DNA from: Polaromonas sp. YR568
GTDB taxonomy: Bacteria > Pseudomonadota > Gammaproteobacteria > Burkholderiales > Burkholderiaceae_C
Direction: 5' to 3'
Length of the DNA stretch: 64,000 nucleotides
Assembly (NCBI RefSeq): GCF_900116715.1
Contig: NZ_FPBM01000001.1
Coordinates: forward strand, 684,784 to 748,783
Under the pieces are notes generated by a model that worked only from the letters and a program-made list of their open reading frames with translations, had not been told where the DNA came from and did not search any database. A program made the position numbers and the translations under genes. Below, piece by piece: positions 26,332 to 36,371 of the stretch (position 1 is its first letter; every line of letters starts with the position of its first letter).

Positions 26332-27108
26332 CTACTTGCCAACCAGCTGGTTGAGCTTTTCGGCCTCAAAGGTTTCCGTCAGCGCCGCGTCCTTGGGCAC
26401 ACAGTCCTTGCTCATGGCCGTTTGCGGGCCTGAGAGTTTTTCAATCGCCTGCCAGAGCAGCGCGATCTGATGCTCCTGAGACGACGCGTTGTCGATCAGC
26501 CCTTTCATGGCCTGCCCGATCGGGTCGTCGTCCAGGGTGATGCCGTAGGCGGAGAACTTGGGCGAGGTCGTGACGTCGGCGCTTTCGCCCACTTTGGACG
26601 GGATGATGCGCGCCGGAATGCCCACCGCCGTGGCGCCGGCCGGCACCGGCTTGATGACCACCGCATTGCTGCCGATCTTGGCTCCGTCACCGACGATGAA
26701 ACCGCCCAGCACCTTGGCGCCTGCGCTCACCACCACGTCTTTGCCCAGTGTGGGGTGGCGTTTGGCGCCCTTGTAAAGCGAGGTGCCGCCCAGTGTCACA
26801 CCCTGGTAAATCGTGCAGCCGTCGCCGATTTCAGCGGTTTCGCCCACCACAACGCCCATGGCATGGTCAAAAAACACCCGCTCGCCGATCTTGGCGCCAG
26901 GATGGATCTCAATACCCGTCATCCAGCGCGAAACATGCGAGATAAACCGGCCCAGCCATTTGAAGCCGTGGTTCCAGCACCAGTGCGCCCGGCGGTGCAG
27001 CACCAGGGCATGCAGGCCCGGGTAGCAGGTCAGCGCTTCCCAGGCCGTACGGGCGGCGGGGTCGCGGTCAAGAATGCACTGGATGTCGGAGCGGAGTCGG
27101 GAAAACAT
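26332..27108 (-). CDS. cysE: Serine O-acetyltransferase
   Basis: A 258-residue CysE that acetylates serine with acetyl-CoA, the first step of cysteine synthesis. The N-terminal helical part starts [20 protein letters not shown], followed by left-handed beta-helix hexapeptides ([23 protein letters not shown], split across turns) and the [16 protein letters not shown] loop with the catalytic-region histidine. The last ~70 residues extend beyond the usual core. It is on the same strand as trmJ, 9 bases downstream of it. Confidence 0.93.
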   Translation of the reverse strand: MFSRLRSDIQCILDRDPAARTAWEALTCYPGLHALVLHRRAHWCWNHGFKWLGRFISHVSRWMTGIEIHPGAKIGERVFFDHAMGVVVGETAEIGDGCTIYQGVTLGGTSLYKGAKRHPTLGKDVVVSAGAKVLGGFIVGDGAKIGSNAVVIKPVPAGATAVGIPARIIPSKVGESADVTTSPKFSAYGITLDDDPIGQAMKGLIDNASSQEHQIALLWQAIEKLSGPQTAMSKDCVPKDAALTETFEAEKLNQLVGK

Positions 27109-27117
27109 GGTGGGAGT

Positions 27118-27942
27118 TTAGTGGCCGCCCGCAGACCCTGCTGGCCTGCTGCCTTTAGGCGGCGTTTGGTCGGCTATGGCCGTGTTTTGCAGCATGGCCT
27201 TGGCCACCCCCCGCAGGATGTGGATTTCCTCCGGGCTGAGCTGGGCGCGGTTAAACAGCTGGTTGAGCCGCGGCATCAGCTTTTTCGGCGAAGCCGGGTC
27301 CAGAAAGCCGATGCCCGTCAGGGCCTCTTCCCAGTGTTTCAGCATGCCGGCCACCGCCGCCGCGTCGGCCAGTGTGGGCTCGGCCGTGGCCGGCTGCACG
27401 CTGAAGCCGCCCAGCGCCTGGCGCCAGTCATAGGCAATCAGCTGCACGGCGGCGCCCAGGTTGAGCGAGCCGAACTTCGGGTCGGTCGGGATGCTCAGCG
27501 CCACGTGGCAGCGGTAAACGTCTTCGTTTTGCATGCCAAAACGCTCCGAGCCGAACAAAAAGGCCACCGAATCGGGCTTTTGGGCAACAGGGACGGGCGC
27601 AAGCCGCTCTTCTTTTGATAGCGCGGCAGTTTGCCCCAGCAAAGTCGCAAAGTGCTCACGCGGCGCCCGCGTGGGCGGGCCGAAGTCGCGCGGCGTCATG
27701 GCGGTGGCGCAGAGGTGCGCCATGCCTTCCACCGCCTCGTCCAGCGTCTCGACGATGCGGGCGTTTTTGAGCACGTCGAGCGCGCCGCTGGCCCGCTGTA
27801 TGGTTTCTTCGCGGTTCAGCACATTGGCCCAGCGCGGCGCCACCAGCACCAGGTCGTCAAAACCCATGGTTTTCATGGCGCGGGCGGTAGCGCCCACATT
27901 GCCGGCGTGGCTGGTGTTGATCAGGACAAATCGGGTTCGCAT
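27118..27942 (-). CDS. trmJ: tRNA (Cm32/Um32) 2'-O-methyltransferase
   Basis: A 274-residue SPOUT methyltransferase of the TrmJ family. Motifs: [23 protein letters not shown] at the start (in two pieces), [14 protein letters not shown] near residues 132-145, and [20 protein letters not shown] with the trefoil-knot signature. It methylates position 32 of several tRNAs. Residues around 107-115 (ALSKEERLA) come from a copy of the 26-bp repeat (27597-27622). It diverges from suhB with 138 bases between. Confidence 0.91.
   Translation of the reverse strand: MRTRFVLINTSHAGNVGATARAMKTMGFDDLVLVAPRWANVLNREETIQRASGALDVLKNARIVETLDEAVEGMAHLCATAMTPRDFGPPTRAPREHFATLLGQTAALSKEERLAPVPVAQKPDSVAFLFGSERFGMQNEDVYRCHVALSIPTDPKFGSLNLGAAVQLIAYDWRQALGGFSVQPATAEPTLADAAAVAGMLKHWEEALTGIGFLDPASPKKLMPRLNQLFNRAQLSPEEIHILRGVAKAMLQNTAIADQTPPKGSRPAGSAGGH
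27597..27622 (-). repeat. 26-bp dispersed repeat, copy 4 (inside trmJ)
   Basis: On the minus strand it starts GCTATCAA, has AGAGCGGCT in the middle and ends GCGC. Same 26-base length as the other copies and in frame within trmJ. Confidence 0.55.
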
Positions 27943-28080
27943 GGGCTGGATTGTCCTAGAAGCGGTGCGGCGGCGGCCCGGCGGGCAAAAACCGGGGCAA
28001 ATCCCATTTATGGGAAAATACCGCCACTGCCCGCCGCCCGCATCGCCAGCGCCGGATTTTCCCGTTCTTCCCTACAAATC

Positions 28081-29079
28081 ATGTCCAGCAATCTCCATCC
28101 CATGCTCAACGTGGCCATCAAGGCTGCGCGCGCTGCCGGCGCCATCATCAACCGCGCGGCGCTTGACGTCGAAGCGGTCCGCGTCTCGGTCAAGCAGACC
28201 AACGATTTCGTCACTGAAATCGACCAGGCCGCCGAAGCCGCCATCATCGAAACCCTTTTGACCGCCTACCCCGGCCACGGCATCCTGGCCGAAGAATCGG
28301 GCAGCGAGCATGGCGCCAAAGACTCCGACTTCGTCTGGATCATCGATCCGCTGGACGGCACCACCAACTTCATCCACGGCTTCCCGGTCTATTGCGTCAG
28401 CATCGCGCTGGCCGTCAAAGGCAAGGTCGAGCAGGCCGTGGTCTACGACCCCACCCGCAACGACATCTTCTGCGCCACCAAGGGCCGCGGCGCCTACCTG
28501 AACGACCGCCGCATCCGCGTGGCCAAGCGCACCCGCCTGCAGGAATGCCTGATCTCCACCGGCTTTCCCTACCGCCCCGGCGACAAGCTCAAGACCTACC
28601 TCAACATGCTGGGCGAAGTGATGAGCCAGTGCGCCGGCGTGCGCCGCCCTGGCGCCGCCGCGCTGGACCTGGCCTATGTGGCTGCGGGCTTCACCGACGG
28701 CTTTTTTGAATCCAACCTCAAGCCCTGGGACGTGGCGGCGGGCTCGCTGCTGGTCACCGAGGCCGGCGGCCTGATCGGCAACTTCACGGGTGAGGCCGAC
28801 TTCATGGACCACGGCGAATGTGTGGCCGGCAACCCGCGCATCTACGGCCAGATGGTGGCCACCCTGGGCAAGTACAGCAAATTCGCCGGCGCCGGCGACA
28901 AGGCCGTGGTGCGCCAGGCCCTGAAAGACACACCCGGCACGCCTGACACGCAAGCCGATGCAGAAGACAGCGAAGCAGCAGCGCCCGCACCGGCAGCGGC
29001 TGAAAAGCCAACGCTCAAGGCCAAACGCATCAAGGCAGCCGGCCAGCCCACCGCCAAAATGCCCGACGCGCCGATCTGA
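28081..29079 (+). CDS. suhB: Inositol monophosphatase family protein SuhB
   Basis: A 332-residue Mg-dependent phosphatase. Motifs: [12 protein letters not shown] (residues ~77-88), the metal site [15 protein letters not shown] (~95-109), and [15 protein letters not shown] (~218-232). SuhB also acts in transcription antitermination in E. coli. The last ~65 residues are an Ala/Pro/Lys-rich tail not found in short SuhB proteins; it is probably disordered. ATG 28081 begins the conserved [13 protein letters not shown] helix; the frame upstream is not conserved. A terminator follows. Confidence 0.92.
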   Translation: MSSNLHPMLNVAIKAARAAGAIINRAALDVEAVRVSVKQTNDFVTEIDQAAEAAIIETLLTAYPGHGILAEESGSEHGAKDSDFVWIIDPLDGTTNFIHGFPVYCVSIALAVKGKVEQAVVYDPTRNDIFCATKGRGAYLNDRRIRVAKRTRLQECLISTGFPYRPGDKLKTYLNMLGEVMSQCAGVRRPGAAALDLAYVAAGFTDGFFESNLKPWDVAAGSLLVTEAGGLIGNFTGEADFMDHGECVAGNPRIYGQMVATLGKYSKFAGAGDKAVVRQALKDTPGTPDTQADAEDSEAAAPAPAAAEKPTLKAKRIKAAGQPTAKMPDAPI

Positions 29080-29103
29080 TCAGACCCCAAACGCCCAGAC
29101 ATC

Positions 29104-29130
29104 AAAGCCCGCCATGCGGGCTTTTCTTTT
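29104..29130 (+). terminator. Intrinsic terminator after suhB
   Basis: AAAGCCCGC and GCGGGCTTT pair perfectly around CAT, followed by a T-rich run to 29131. Confidence 0.92.
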
Positions 29131-29272
29131 TTCCGCAGTCTTCATGCAGGTCAAAAGACCACATGCAGCAAATTCTGCTGGGCAGAAAGTTCACATTTGT
29201 AGCCGCGTCAGTTGCAAAAAAATGACCACCCTCGGATTTGTGTTGATTAATTCGAAGCCTGCCGTTTAAATA

Positions 29273-29289
29273 GTTTCACTGCGTGAAAC
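29273..29289 (+). promoter_or_regulatory. Palindrome upstream of the chaperone-usher cluster
   Basis: GTTTCAC-TGC-GTGAAAC is a perfect 7-bp dyad with a 3-base centre, about 180 bases before the first pilin gene. The size suits a dimeric regulator site. The rest of 29131-29470 is AT-richer than its surroundings, and I see no other clear signal in it. Confidence 0.4.
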
Positions 29290-29470
29290 GCAGGTGGTAG
29301 AAAAAAACAAGTCAGTCACTTTGCTGTCGCCAGTGCAGCAAAAAAACTGTGGTGTCAGTGCAGGGGAGCAGTGGTATCAGGTCTGGCCTGCCTGTCTCAA
29401 TCAACGGGCAAGCCGGAAGGCATGGGCGCATCTCCCCGAAGCGGTTCAACCCTTGACTTTCGGAGGCTCC

Positions 29471-29971
29471 ATGCGATTTGTTCCATCAAAAAAACTGGCC
29501 ACTGTCACCCTTGCCCTCGCGGGCCTGGCGGCCGCTCCTTCCAGCCCTGCTGCAACCGCTACCGGCGTCCTCGCCGTCAGCGCCATCGTGCTGTCCACCT
29601 GCGTTGTGGTGGCCACCCCGCTGGTCTTCAACAACTACACGCTGGCCATACTCAACAGCACCGCCACCATCACCGTCACCTGCACGCCTGACGTGCTGAC
29701 CTACACCGTCGGCCTGGACGCCGGCCTGGGCGGCGGCACGACCTCCACCCGCAAGGTCACCTTCCTCACCAACACGCTTAACTACGGCCTCTACCGCGAC
29801 GCCGGCCATACCCAGAACTGGGGCAACTCCGCCGGCGTGGACACCCAGCCCTCCAGCGCCGGCACCGGCACACTGGTCAAGCTCTTCACGGTGCACGGGC
29901 AGTTGGCGGCCAACCAGCCCGGGGCCATAGGCACCTACCTGGACACCGTCCAGATCAACGTCGAATACTGA
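29471..29971 (+). CDS. Spore-coat-U-domain pilin subunit (Csu-like)
   Basis: A 166-residue secreted SCPU-domain protein. A signal peptide (residues 1-28) ends near SPAATA. The mature part has the usual VFNNYTLAILNSTATITVTCTPDV pattern (in pieces), a GLDAGLGGGTTSTRKV loop, LNYGLYRDAGHTQNWG and the closing GTYLDTVQINVEY donor-strand end. These subunits polymerise through a periplasmic chaperone and usher. ATG 29471 follows CGGAGGC. First gene of a four-gene cluster, 14 bases before the chaperone. Confidence 0.85.
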   Translation: MRFVPSKKLATVTLALAGLAAAPSSPAATATGVLAVSAIVLSTCVVVATPLVFNNYTLAILNSTATITVTCTPDVLTYTVGLDAGLGGGTTSTRKVTFLTNTLNYGLYRDAGHTQNWGNSAGVDTQPSSAGTGTLVKLFTVHGQLAANQPGAIGTYLDTVQINVEY

Positions 29972-29985
29972 GCGGCGGCCCGCTC

Positions 29986-30654
29986 ATGACACGCCATTTG
30001 CAATGGCTGCTGGCGCTCGGCTGCCTGCTGCCTGCCGGCGCAGCCTGCATGGCCACCGGCATTCCCATCGCCGTCAGCCCGGTCTCGGTCAAGATGGACA
30101 CGGCCACCGAATACGGCGGCGTCGAAGTCAGCAACCGCGGCGAGCAGGCCACCGGCATCCAGGCGGAAATCGTGCGCGTGCACTGGGTGGACGGCCAGGA
30201 GCGCTACGAGCCCACGGCGGATTTTGTGGTCTCGCCGCCCACCTTTCGCCTGCAGCCCGGCAAGAACCGCATGGTGCGCTTTCGCTACTCAGGGCCGCGC
30301 GAAGACATGGAGCGCTTTTACCGGCTGTATATCCGCCAGCTGCCCGAAGCCAGCACCGCCGGGCAGGTGAACATGGTCTTCAACCTCGGCATTCCCGTTT
30401 TCATCGCACCGCACCAAGCACGCCCCGCCCTCGTCCTGACGCCTTCAAGCGGCGGCGCGCCAGCGGAGCTCAGCAACACCGGCAACGTGACGCTGAGCGT
30501 GGCGCACCTTGAAGGCAAGGACTGCCCCCCGGGCCCGCTCAAAGTGGCGTCGCGCCTGTCGCCACGGCAAAAGCTCGTACTCAAAACCGACGTGCCCGGG
30601 TGCACGACTGCGGCGCTGACCGACCGCGGCCTGATTCCCCTGGCAACGCCCTGA
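29986..30654 (+). CDS. Fimbrial periplasmic chaperone (PapD-like)
   Basis: A 222-residue chaperone with a signal peptide (about 1-23), then the PapD N-domain (IAVSPVSVKMDTATEYGGVEVSNRG) and the FRLQPGKNRMVRFRY G1-strand-like motif. The C-domain is short with two cysteines (DCPPGPL and PGCTTAAL). It folds pilins in the periplasm and hands them to the usher. Nearest in style to the Csu/archaic class. Confidence 0.87.
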   Translation: MTRHLQWLLALGCLLPAGAACMATGIPIAVSPVSVKMDTATEYGGVEVSNRGEQATGIQAEIVRVHWVDGQERYEPTADFVVSPPTFRLQPGKNRMVRFRYSGPREDMERFYRLYIRQLPEASTAGQVNMVFNLGIPVFIAPHQARPALVLTPSSGGAPAELSNTGNVTLSVAHLEGKDCPPGPLKVASRLSPRQKLVLKTDVPGCTTAALTDRGLIPLATP

Positions 30655-30684
30655 CGGCGCCCGGCGCCCCTGCCCCGCACCCCG

Positions 30685-33051
30685 ATGGCGTTACCTCAAG
30701 GGCACCCTGCAAACCACCGCGGCAAAGCCGCCCGGGCCGCGGCGGCCTGCCTGCTGATGCCCGCCGCCGCATGGGCCGGTGGCGACTGCCTGGTGCTGGG
30801 CCTGGCGCCTGACTCGCGCATGGTGATGCAGCTGCGCGAAGCCGGCCACGGCGAGCGGGTGGCCCTGGTATTTCGTGACCGCGAGCGCAGCGGCTGGTTT
30901 GTACCGGTGCTCGCCGAACCTGGTAACGAAGACGCCGGCGCGCGCTGCACCTTCGAAGGCCGCTCTTACCGCAAATTCGCCGCCACCGACACGGCGCTGC
31001 GCCACGACGCCGACAGCGACCTGCTCACCGTGCTCGACCCCAGCCAGGCGACCGACGTGATCGACGGCCGCAAAGCGCCGCTGCAGCAAAGCCCGGCGCT
31101 GGAAAGCGCCGGCATCAACTACCAGCTGGCCCTGAACTACGCCGAGAACAACCCGCAGCGGCGCTTCAGTCCCTCCGCCTACGCCGACTTCTACGCGTAT
31201 ACCGGCGGCTGGTATCTCAACAACAGCCTCGCCTGGAACAACAACGGACGCGTTGCCCGCTACGAAAGCTATGCGCTGCGCGAATGGCTGGACACCGGCA
31301 CCTTTCTGCGCCTGGGCGACGCGGTGAGCAACCCCACCGCGCTGGGCGAGTCGCTGCAGTTCGCCGGGCTCTCCTGGGGCACAGACCGTAACCTGCGCCC
31401 CGGCGACTTCGCACCGGTGCTGCCCACGCTGCGCAACGGCAATGCGCTGGCCGGGCCGCTGGAAGTTTTCGTCAACGACAACCTGCAGTTCCAGCAAACC
31501 TTGCAAAGCGGCGTCTACGACCTGCGCAACCTGCCGGCCCAGCAGGGCTTTAACAGCTACAGCGTGAGGACGCTGGACGCGCAGGGCAACCCGGTCACGG
31601 TGCAGCGCGAAATCTACCTGCCGGTGTCGCTGCTGCCGCCCGGCATCACCGCCTGGCGGGTCGACGCGGGCTTTCAGCGCGAAGACTTTTTCACCGCCAA
31701 TGCCAACTACGGCCCGGGCTTTGTGTCCGGCAGCTATGCGCGGGGCATTACCTACGACGTCACGCTCAGCGCACAGGGCCTGGTGAGCCGGGCCGCCTCC
31801 ACCCTGTCGGCCGGCTACGACCAGCGCCTGGGCGATTTGTGGACCGGGCACCTGGGCGTGATCACCGCCCGCAATACACAGCAAGGACAGCAGCAGGGGC
31901 ACGCGCTGCAGGCACGCCTCGACGGCGGCAGCCGCTGGTGGCGGCTGCTGGCTGACTGGACACACGCCCCCCGTGCCTTGCCCGGACTGGGCACGCGCGC
32001 CGCCCTGCGCATGCAGCGCCTGCTGCGAGCCCAGTGGAACGACGCGGCCGGGTGGAACCTGGGCCTGACCGTGGTGCAGACCGAGCGCGAGCCCTCCACG
32101 CGCGAAGACCTGGCCACGCTCTCAGCCTCCACCCGAGTCCTGCAAAGCGGCGCCAGCGTAACGCTGAGCCTGACCCGCACACGCTTTGCCGGCGTCAGCC
32201 AGGACAACCTGATGCTGTCCCTCTTCGTGCCACTGGCGCCCGGCGCCGGCAACCGCAACCGCGGCTTTTATGCCAGCCACAACAGCACCGAAGGCGCCGA
32301 GCTCAGCCGCGCGCAGTACAGCAGCAGCGGGCAGACACCGCAAGACGGCGCCTGGAGCGTGGGCGCCACGCACGACTCGCGGCCGGGCCTGTCGGCTGTG
32401 GACGGCTTCTGGTCCGGCAGCACCGACAAGGCCGACCTGAACTTCAGCGGCCGCGCCAGCCGCGGCGATAACAGCGGGCAGTTCACCCTGCGCAGCGGCG
32501 TGCTCTGGACGGGCGGCTCCGCCTACCTGAGCCGGCCGATACGCGGCGCCTTCGCCATGGTGTCCACCGGCGAAGAAGGCGTGGACGTGTACTACGAAAA
32601 CCGCCCCATGGGCCGCACCGACGCACGCGGCATGCTGCTGGTGCCCGAGCTGCGGGCGCTGGAGCTCAACCGGCTGAGCCTGAACCCCTCGGCCTGGCCC
32701 ATCCACTGGCTGGCCGGCGAGGTCGAGCGCCAGGTCGTGCCGCCCCGCGGCGGCGGCGTGCTGGTGTCCTTCAAGATCAACGCCCGCGTCTGGCCCTCAA
32801 ACAGCATGGTCACGCCGCTCGCGCCGGGCGGCGGGCCCTTTCCGGCGGGCACCGTGGTGCGCGCGGTGGCCGAGGGCGAACCCACTGAAACCGTCATCGA
32901 CCGGCAAGGCCGCATGTGGCTGGCCGAGCTGCTGCCGGCCCGCGTATTCAGCATCACCCATGCCGGCAAGCGCTGCGAATTCGACATGCCCGATCCGGGC
33001 GGCGACGCCGAAATGGCGGTACAGCCACGCCAATGCGAGGACACACCATGA
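30685..33051 (+). CDS. Outer-membrane fimbrial usher
   Basis: A 788-residue usher forming the secretion pore. After a signal region (about 1-31, ending AAAWA) come the N-terminal chaperone-binding part, a 24-strand barrel with FYAYTGGWYLNNSLAWNN and GLSWGTDRNLRPGDFAPVLP, a plug-like stretch VFVNDNLQFQQTLQSGVYDL, and C-terminal domains ending with FDMPDPGGDAEM. The start codon is uncertain, as no clear ribosome site lies before 30685. Its stop overlaps the next pilin gene (ATGA). Confidence 0.88.
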   Translation: MALPQGHPANHRGKAARAAAACLLMPAAAWAGGDCLVLGLAPDSRMVMQLREAGHGERVALVFRDRERSGWFVPVLAEPGNEDAGARCTFEGRSYRKFAATDTALRHDADSDLLTVLDPSQATDVIDGRKAPLQQSPALESAGINYQLALNYAENNPQRRFSPSAYADFYAYTGGWYLNNSLAWNNNGRVARYESYALREWLDTGTFLRLGDAVSNPTALGESLQFAGLSWGTDRNLRPGDFAPVLPTLRNGNALAGPLEVFVNDNLQFQQTLQSGVYDLRNLPAQQGFNSYSVRTLDAQGNPVTVQREIYLPVSLLPPGITAWRVDAGFQREDFFTANANYGPGFVSGSYARGITYDVTLSAQGLVSRAASTLSAGYDQRLGDLWTGHLGVITARNTQQGQQQGHALQARLDGGSRWWRLLADWTHAPRALPGLGTRAALRMQRLLRAQWNDAAGWNLGLTVVQTEREPSTREDLATLSASTRVLQSGASVTLSLTRTRFAGVSQDNLMLSLFVPLAPGAGNRNRGFYASHNSTEGAELSRAQYSSSGQTPQDGAWSVGATHDSRPGLSAVDGFWSGSTDKADLNFSGRASRGDNSGQFTLRSGVLWTGGSAYLSRPIRGAFAMVSTGEEGVDVYYENRPMGRTDARGMLLVPELRALELNRLSLNPSAWPIHWLAGEVERQVVPPRGGGVLVSFKINARVWPSNSMVTPLAPGGGPFPAGTVVRAVAEGEPTETVIDRQGRMWLAELLPARVFSITHAGKRCEFDMPDPGGDAEMAVQPRQCEDTP

Positions 33052-33560
33052 CATACACCTCTAAGCCCACCCGCGTCCTTGCTCCCGCATGGCGCAAGCT
33101 GTTCACCGCCTGCGGCCTGGGCCTGTGGCTCACACTCTTCAGCCCGCCCGCCAGCGCCCAGCTCTGCACCGTGCTGGGCGTCGCCCCGCTGTTCGGCACC
33201 TACAGCACCAGCACAGGCGCGCCCGCCAACGGCTCGGTCACCGTGACCTGTATCGTGCTGGGCATTTTTGGGCAGGATGTGTCCTATACCGTCAAACTGG
33301 GCATGAGCACGCAGGCGCTGGGCAACCAGCGCCGCATGAAGAACGGCACCGCTTTTCTGAACTACAACGTGTTCTGCGACGGCGGCTACAGCCAGATCTG
33401 GGGCAACGGCGTGAGCCCCACCTGCGCACCCACCGGCGGGCAAGCCGGCCTGCTCGGCAACCTGGTCACCATCTACCCGGTCTACGGCAACATCCCGGCC
33501 GGACAGTACGTGACGCCCGGCACCTACGGCGACAGCATAGACATCGAAGTGCTGTACTGA
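33048..33560 (+). CDS. Second spore-coat-U-domain subunit, possible tip
   Basis: A 170-residue SCPU protein with a signal peptide (1-37, ending PASA). It has four cysteines beyond the first gene's pattern (QLCTVLG, TCIVLG, NVFCDGG, PTCAPTG), suggesting two disulfides. NYNVFCDGGYSQIWGNG and the GTYGDSIDIEVLY end mirror the first subunit. It is coupled to the usher by ATGA at 33048. In Csu systems the gene after the usher is the tip adhesin, so that is a reasonable but untested guess. Confidence 0.82.
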   Translation: MTYTSKPTRVLAPAWRKLFTACGLGLWLTLFSPPASAQLCTVLGVAPLFGTYSTSTGAPANGSVTVTCIVLGIFGQDVSYTVKLGMSTQALGNQRRMKNGTAFLNYNVFCDGGYSQIWGNGVSPTCAPTGGQAGLLGNLVTIYPVYGNIPAGQYVTPGTYGDSIDIEVLY

Positions 33561-33678
33561 GGCGCCCCCTGAAACGGCTTCCCGGCGGGGCATTGGATAA
33601 TGCAGGTCTTTGACCGCGCGCCGGCCCGGGCCCGCGGCCGGGGCGCACCGCCCAGCACACGCAACGCAAGAGGAATCA

Positions 33679-36303
33679 ATGGCGGCCAAGCCGAATGAAT
33701 TCACCACGCCCGCCGGCGCCGGCATGCCGCCGCTGGCAGCGCACACGCCGATGATGCAGCAGTACCTGGGCATCAAGGCTGAGTACCCCGACACGCTGGT
33801 CTTCTACCGCATGGGCGACTTTTATGAAGTCTTTTTTGCCGATGCCGAAAAAACCGCGCGCCTGCTCGACATCACGCTGACGCGGCGCGGCCAGTCGGCC
33901 GGTGAGCCGGTGGTGATGGCGGGTGTGCCTTTTCATGCGCTGGAAGGCTACCTCGCCAAACTCATCAAGCTCGGTGAATCGGTCGCCATCTGCGAGCAGG
34001 TTGGCGACGTCGCCACCAGCAAGGGGCCTGTGGAGCGCAAGGTGGTGCGTGTCGTCACGCCAGGCACGCTGACCGACACCGAGCTGCTCAACGACAAGAA
34101 CGAATCAATTTTGCTGGCCGTGCACCAGGGCCCGCGCAACACCTGCGGCCTGGCCTGGCTCAGCGTGACGCAGGGTGAAATCCACCTGGCGCACTGTGCC
34201 AACGATGAACTCGAAGCCTGGCTGGCGCGCGTGGCGCCCAGCGAGCTGCTCTACAACATCGACGTGACGCCGGCCTTTGAGCAGCGACTCAAGGCTCAGC
34301 GCTGCGCATCCTCCGCCCGCCCGGCCTGGCAGTTTGACGCGGCGCTAGGCGCGCGCCGCCTGCTCGACCAGCTCAAGGTCGCCTCGCTGGCTTCGTGGAA
34401 CGCCGAATCGCTGAACGAAGCCCACGCCGCCGCATCCGCCCTGCTGGGTTATGCCGAACACACGCAGGGCCGCGCGCTCTCGCATGTGCAGGGCCTGCAG
34501 GTGGTGCGCTCGGGCGAGCTGATCGAGCTGCCGCAAACCACGCGCCGCAACCTCGAACTCACACAGACCCTGCGCGGCGAAGACTCGCCCACGCTGTTTT
34601 CATTGCTGGACACCTGCACCACCGGCATGGGCAGCCGCGCGCTCAAAAGCTGGCTGCTCAGCCCGCGCCGCGACCGAGCGCAAGCCGCCGCACGGCTGGA
34701 GGCCATCACCCATCTGCGCGGCGGTGCGCAGCAAACCCTGCGCGGCAAGCTCAAGGGCTGCAGCGACGTCGAGCGCATCACCGCCCGCATCGCCCTGCGC
34801 CAGGTGCGTCCGCGCGAGCTGGTCGCGCTGAAAGACACGCTACAAAAAACAGAGCTGGCTACGCTTGCCGGCAGCGGCCTTCCGGAGCTTTTGACCCGGA
34901 TTTTTGAAGACCTGCAGCCGCCCGAAGGCTGCGCCGCGCTGCTGGGCCGTTATGTGCTCGACGAGCCCGCCGCCCTGATTCGCGACGGCGGCGTGATCAA
35001 CCATGGCTGCGACGCCGACCTGGATGAGCTGCGCGCCATCCAGACCAACTGCGATGATTTTTTGCTCGACCTTGAAGGCCGCGAAAAAGCCCGCACCGGC
35101 ATCGCCAACCTGCGCGTGCAGTTCAACAAGGTGCACGGCTTCTACATTGAGGTCACGCAGGGCCAAGTCGACAAAGTGCCCGACGACTATCGCCGCCGCC
35201 AGACGCTGAAAAACGCCGAGCGCTACATCACGCCCGAGCTCAAGGCCTTTGAAGACAAGGCGCTGTCGGCGCAGGAACGGGCCCTGGCGCGCGAAAAATG
35301 GCTGTACGAACAGCTGCTAGACCAGCTGCAGGGCTTTATCCCCGCGCTCAGCCGCCTGGCGCGCGCGCTGGCTTCGCTAGACGCGCTGTGCGCGCTGGCC
35401 GAACGCTCACTTACGCTCAACTGGGCCGCGCCCGTATTTGTGCGCGAGCCCTGCATAGACATTGCCCAGGGCCGCCACCCGGTGGTTGAAGCGCGCCTGG
35501 CCGAAACCGGCGGCGGCTCTTTCATCGCCAACGACACCCGCATGAGCGGCAAGCACCGCATGCAGGTCATCACCGGCCCCAACATGGGCGGTAAATCGAC
35601 CTATATGCGCCAGGTGGCGCTCATCGTGCTGCTGGCCAGCGTCGGCTCTTACGTGCCGGCCGCCGGCTGCAAGCTCGGGCCGATTGATGCGATCCACACC
35701 CGCATAGGCGCGGCCGACGATGTGGCCAATGCGCAGTCGACCTTCATGCTCGAGATGACCGAGGCCGCGCAAATTTTGCATGCCGCCACGCCGCATTCAT
35801 TGGTGCTGATGGACGAAATCGGCCGCGGCACCTCGACCTTTGACGGCCTGGCGCTGGCCGGCGGCATCGCGGCCTACCTGCACAACAAGACACAGGCCTT
35901 CACGCTGTTTGCCACGCATTACTTTGAGCTCACCGAATTCCCGGCGCAGCACCACGGCGCCATCAACGTGCATGTGAGCGCGGTCGAGTCCGGCGCCGAC
36001 ATCGTGTTCATGCACCACATCGAGCCCGGCCCCGCCAGCAAAAGCTACGGGATTGCCGTGGCCAAGCTGGCCGGCGTGCCGGCGGCCGTCGTCAACCATG
36101 CCCGCCATGCACTGACTGCGCTGGAGGCCCACCAGACCGAGGCCCGCGCCCAGGTCGACCTGTTTGCCGCGCCGCCCGAGGCCGCCGCGCCCGACCAAAG
36201 CGCCGTGGAAAAGGCATTGGGTACCATAGACCCTGATGCCCTGAGCCCGCGCGAGGCGCTGGACGCCCTGTACCGCCTGAAGAAAATTTCCATCGCACCG
36301 TGA
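33679..36303 (+). CDS. mutS: DNA mismatch repair protein MutS
   Basis: A full-length 874-residue MutS. The mismatch-binding motif is [12 protein letters not shown] near residues 42-53 (Phe and Glu that contact the mismatch). Walker A is GPNMGGKST (633-641), with [20 protein letters not shown] and [16 protein letters not shown] following. The ATG at 33679 has AAGAGGAA just upstream; a longer frame from 33610 is unlikely. One 26-bp repeat copy (34839-34864) is translated as part of [12 protein letters not shown]. It may read through to the Anbu gene 68 bases on. Confidence 0.96.
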   Translation: MAAKPNEFTTPAGAGMPPLAAHTPMMQQYLGIKAEYPDTLVFYRMGDFYEVFFADAEKTARLLDITLTRRGQSAGEPVVMAGVPFHALEGYLAKLIKLGESVAICEQVGDVATSKGPVERKVVRVVTPGTLTDTELLNDKNESILLAVHQGPRNTCGLAWLSVTQGEIHLAHCANDELEAWLARVAPSELLYNIDVTPAFEQRLKAQRCASSARPAWQFDAALGARRLLDQLKVASLASWNAESLNEAHAAASALLGYAEHTQGRALSHVQGLQVVRSGELIELPQTTRRNLELTQTLRGEDSPTLFSLLDTCTTGMGSRALKSWLLSPRRDRAQAAARLEAITHLRGGAQQTLRGKLKGCSDVERITARIALRQVRPRELVALKDTLQKTELATLAGSGLPELLTRIFEDLQPPEGCAALLGRYVLDEPAALIRDGGVINHGCDADLDELRAIQTNCDDFLLDLEGREKARTGIANLRVQFNKVHGFYIEVTQGQVDKVPDDYRRRQTLKNAERYITPELKAFEDKALSAQERALAREKWLYEQLLDQLQGFIPALSRLARALASLDALCALAERSLTLNWAAPVFVREPCIDIAQGRHPVVEARLAETGGGSFIANDTRMSGKHRMQVITGPNMGGKSTYMRQVALIVLLASVGSYVPAAGCKLGPIDAIHTRIGAADDVANAQSTFMLEMTEAAQILHAATPHSLVLMDEIGRGTSTFDGLALAGGIAAYLHNKTQAFTLFATHYFELTEFPAQHHGAINVHVSAVESGADIVFMHHIEPGPASKSYGIAVAKLAGVPAAVVNHARHALTALEAHQTEARAQVDLFAAPPEAAAPDQSAVEKALGTIDPDALSPREALDALYRLKKISIAP
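34839..34864 (+). repeat. 26-bp dispersed repeat, copy 5 (inside mutS)
   Basis: Starts GCTACAAA, has AGAGCTGGCT in the middle and ends ACGC. It is the most divergent copy but keeps the 26-base length, and is in frame within mutS. Confidence 0.45.
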
Positions 36304-36371
36304 ACCAGCGCAACCCCACTTCCCCGATTTCTCCGACCTCCCCCACGTCCCCCACACTTCCAGACCACCTC

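Noticed and set aside
33610..33678. Upstream start of mutS
   Set aside because: The added 23 residues are Arg/Pro/Ala-rich non-conserved sequence, and ATG 33679 has its own ribosome site.
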